Positions 50,283 through 51,388 of a stretch of DNA of 51,388 nt are shown one piece after another. The DNA is taken from contig JAHEFI010000007.1 in assembly GCA_024640255.1 (NCBI GenBank), forward strand, positions 1 to 51,388, written 5' to 3'. The position numbers and the translations under genes are program-made. This DNA is from Bacteroidota bacterium (lineage in GTDB: Bacteria; Bacteroidota; Bacteroidia; Chitinophagales; Chitinophagaceae). Position 1 is the stretch's first letter. Every line of letters begins with the position of its first letter. The notes below the pieces were generated by a model. The model worked only from the letters and a program-made list of their open reading frames with translations. It made no database searches and was not told the DNA's origin.

Positions 50283-51308
50283 ATGGGATTATTCAATTTT
50301 TTTACTCAAGAAATTGCAATGGACTTGGGTACTGCCAATACCCTAATCATTCACAATGATGAAGTGGTTGTAAACGAACCTTCAATTATTGCCTTGAACA
50401 GGAATAATATGAAAGAAGTTTTAGGTGTTGGTAAGAAGGCATTATTAATGCACGAGAAAACACATGAAAGCATTAAAACAATTCGTCCTTTAAAAGATGG
50501 TGTAATTGCCGACTTTAACGCTGCGGAATTAATGATTCGTGAGTTAATGAAAATGATTTATCCAAAGAAGCCATTATTTCCACCAAGTTGGAGAATGGTT
50601 ATTTGTATTCCTTCTTCCATTACTGAAGTTGAAAAAAGAGCGGTAAGAGATAGTGCTGAACAAGCAGGTGCAAAAGAAGTATATATGATTCACGAACCTA
50701 TGGCTGCTGCATTAGGTATTGGTATAGATGTAGAAGAACCAGTTGGTAATATGATTATTGATATTGGTGGTGGTACTACTGGTATTACTGTTATTGCATT
50801 AGCAGGTATTGTGTGTGATCAAAGTATTCGTATTGCAGGTGATGAATTTACTGCAGATATTATGGAAGCATTAAGAAGATACCATAGTTTATTAATTGGT
50901 GAGCGTACTGCAGAACAAATTAAAATTCATGTGGGTGCTGCATTGAAAGATTTAGATAACCCACCAGATGATATGCCAGTAAATGGTAGAGACTTGGTAA
51001 CAGGTATTCCAAAACAAATTATGGTTTCTTACCAAGAGGTAGCAGAAGCTTTAGATAAAAGTATTTTTAAAATTGAAGAAGCTATTTTAAAAGCTTTAGA
51101 AACAACTCCTCCAGAATTGGCTGCAGATATCTATCGCAGAGGATTATACATTACAGGTGGTGGTTCATTATTAAGAGGCTTGGACAAGCGTTTAAGTCAA
51201 AAAATAAAATTACCTGTACATGTTGCAGATGATCCATTAAAGAGTGTAGTAAGAGGTACCGGTATTGCCTTGAAAAATTATCAACGCTTCCCATTCATTA
51301 TGAGATAA
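50283..51308 (+). CDS. mreB: Rod shape-determining protein MreB
   Basis: The 341-residue actin homologue has phosphate-1 motif MDLGTANTLI, VVNEPSIIALN, the region MVICIPSSITEVEKRAVRDSAEQAGA, the phosphate-2 motif MIIDIGGGTTGITVIAL, IHEPMAAALGIGI and the adenosine motif ITGGGSLLRGLDKRL. MreB filaments at the inner membrane direct lateral wall synthesis and rod shape. Length fits the family (about 335-347). A short N-terminal amphipathic segment MGLFNFFTQEIA should bind the membrane. mreC begins 22 nt after the stop, the classic mre order. Confidence 0.97.
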   Translation: MGLFNFFTQEIAMDLGTANTLIIHNDEVVVNEPSIIALNRNNMKEVLGVGKKALLMHEKTHESIKTIRPLKDGVIADFNAAELMIRELMKMIYPKKPLFPPSWRMVICIPSSITEVEKRAVRDSAEQAGAKEVYMIHEPMAAALGIGIDVEEPVGNMIIDIGGGTTGITVIALAGIVCDQSIRIAGDEFTADIMEALRRYHSLLIGERTAEQIKIHVGAALKDLDNPPDDMPVNGRDLVTGIPKQIMVSYQEVAEALDKSIFKIEEAILKALETTPPELAADIYRRGLYITGGGSLLRGLDKRLSQKIKLPVHVADDPLKSVVRGTGIALKNYQRFPFIMR

Positions 51309-51329
51309 ACCAAAATAAAGTAATTTCCT

Positions 51330-51388
51330 TTGAAGAATATCATTGGGTTCATAAGACAGAACTTTACTTTTTTTAGTTTTTTGATACT
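51330..51388 (+). CDS. mreC: Rod shape-determining protein MreC (partial, N-terminus, TTG start)
   Basis: After mreB an open frame starting TTG-AAG-AAT-ATC reads (M)KNIIGFIRQNFTFFSFLI and continues past the window edge. A basic, aromatic N-terminus leading into a hydrophobic helix is what Bacteroidota MreC proteins show (patterns like RNxxxFIRRxFxFF). An in-frame TAA at 51321-51323 leaves only TTT and CCT codons before the TTG, and no ATG or GTG exists, so TTG is the only reasonable start. MreC is the periplasmic scaffold linking MreB to wall synthases. The call relies on 19 codons plus position after mreB. Confidence 0.75.
   Translation, partial: MKNIIGFIRQNFTFFSFLI

Noticed and set aside
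1..51388. tRNA, rRNA, CRISPR arrays, transposases, prophage or defence systems.
   Set aside because: I read the intergenic regions and protein content and saw none; all gaps are below about 170 bp and the genes are core functions.

Overview
The window is 51.4 kb of AT-rich chromosomal DNA, most likely from a member of the Bacteroidota in or near the Chitinophagaceae (class Chitinophagia). Three things support this. Genes of the type IX secretion/gliding set (porT, gldB, gldA) occur at three separate loci. Many genes carry the Bacteroidota -7 promoter element TAnnTTTG and almost none has a Shine-Dalgarno sequence. Several proteins are typical of the phylum, such as the DUF5686 outer-membrane protein, the paired BNR-repeat exoproteins and the fused E1 alpha/beta dehydrogenase. 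I see no rRNA, tRNA, CRISPR array, insertion sequence, phage gene or plasmid function. It reads as a densely packed core-genome segment of 41 genes, two of them cut by the window ends, with no gene-free stretch above about 170 bases.

Layout. 1-6112: partial rsgA, divergent from a run ubiE-porT-pyrC-mutS-like-comM. 6119-9504: a CoA-binding protein, a lysine/alanine-rich histone H1-like protein and a secreted zinc metalloprotease. 9568-12751: the E2 subunit of an oxo-acid dehydrogenase and isocitrate dehydrogenase. 12921-17225: apaG, gldB, nadE and a NamZ-like muramidase. 17288-23670: two tandem, paralogous exported BNR/Asp-box propeller proteins. 23763-28541: thiolase, pyrD and the DUF5686 protein. 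28632-32182: an MBL-fold hydrolase, a two-component pair and galE. 32183-38097: prfA, an M19 dipeptidase, fused E1, a Bax-inhibitor-1 protein and a polysaccharide deacetylase. 38207-42473: korA, nth, an FtsB/DivIC-like protein and eno. 42537-48843: gldA, a small membrane protein, an MHS-type transporter, acs and a POT peptide transporter. 48923-51388: purD, mreB and the start of mreC.

Together the genes cover central carbon metabolism (icd, eno, acs, E1/E2, korA, thiolase), nucleotide and cofactor synthesis (pyrC, pyrD, purD, nadE, ubiE), translation and ribosome assembly (prfA, rsgA), DNA maintenance (mutS-like, nth, comM), and cell envelope and shape (mreB/mreC, FtsB-like, NamZ, deacetylase, PorT, GldA, GldB).

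I found no obvious new enzyme system. The strongest unexpected signals are regulatory. In at least six genes an exact TAnnTTTG box ends only 3-4 nt before the ATG, which predicts leaderless mRNAs. Four terminator hairpins share one degenerate arm sequence, ATGRGYCTYC. Other points are an MHS transporter with a roughly 100-residue periplasmic insert next to a tiny membrane protein and divergent from acs, a korA with no adjacent beta subunit, and a dihydroorotase with Gln replacing the first metal-binding His.
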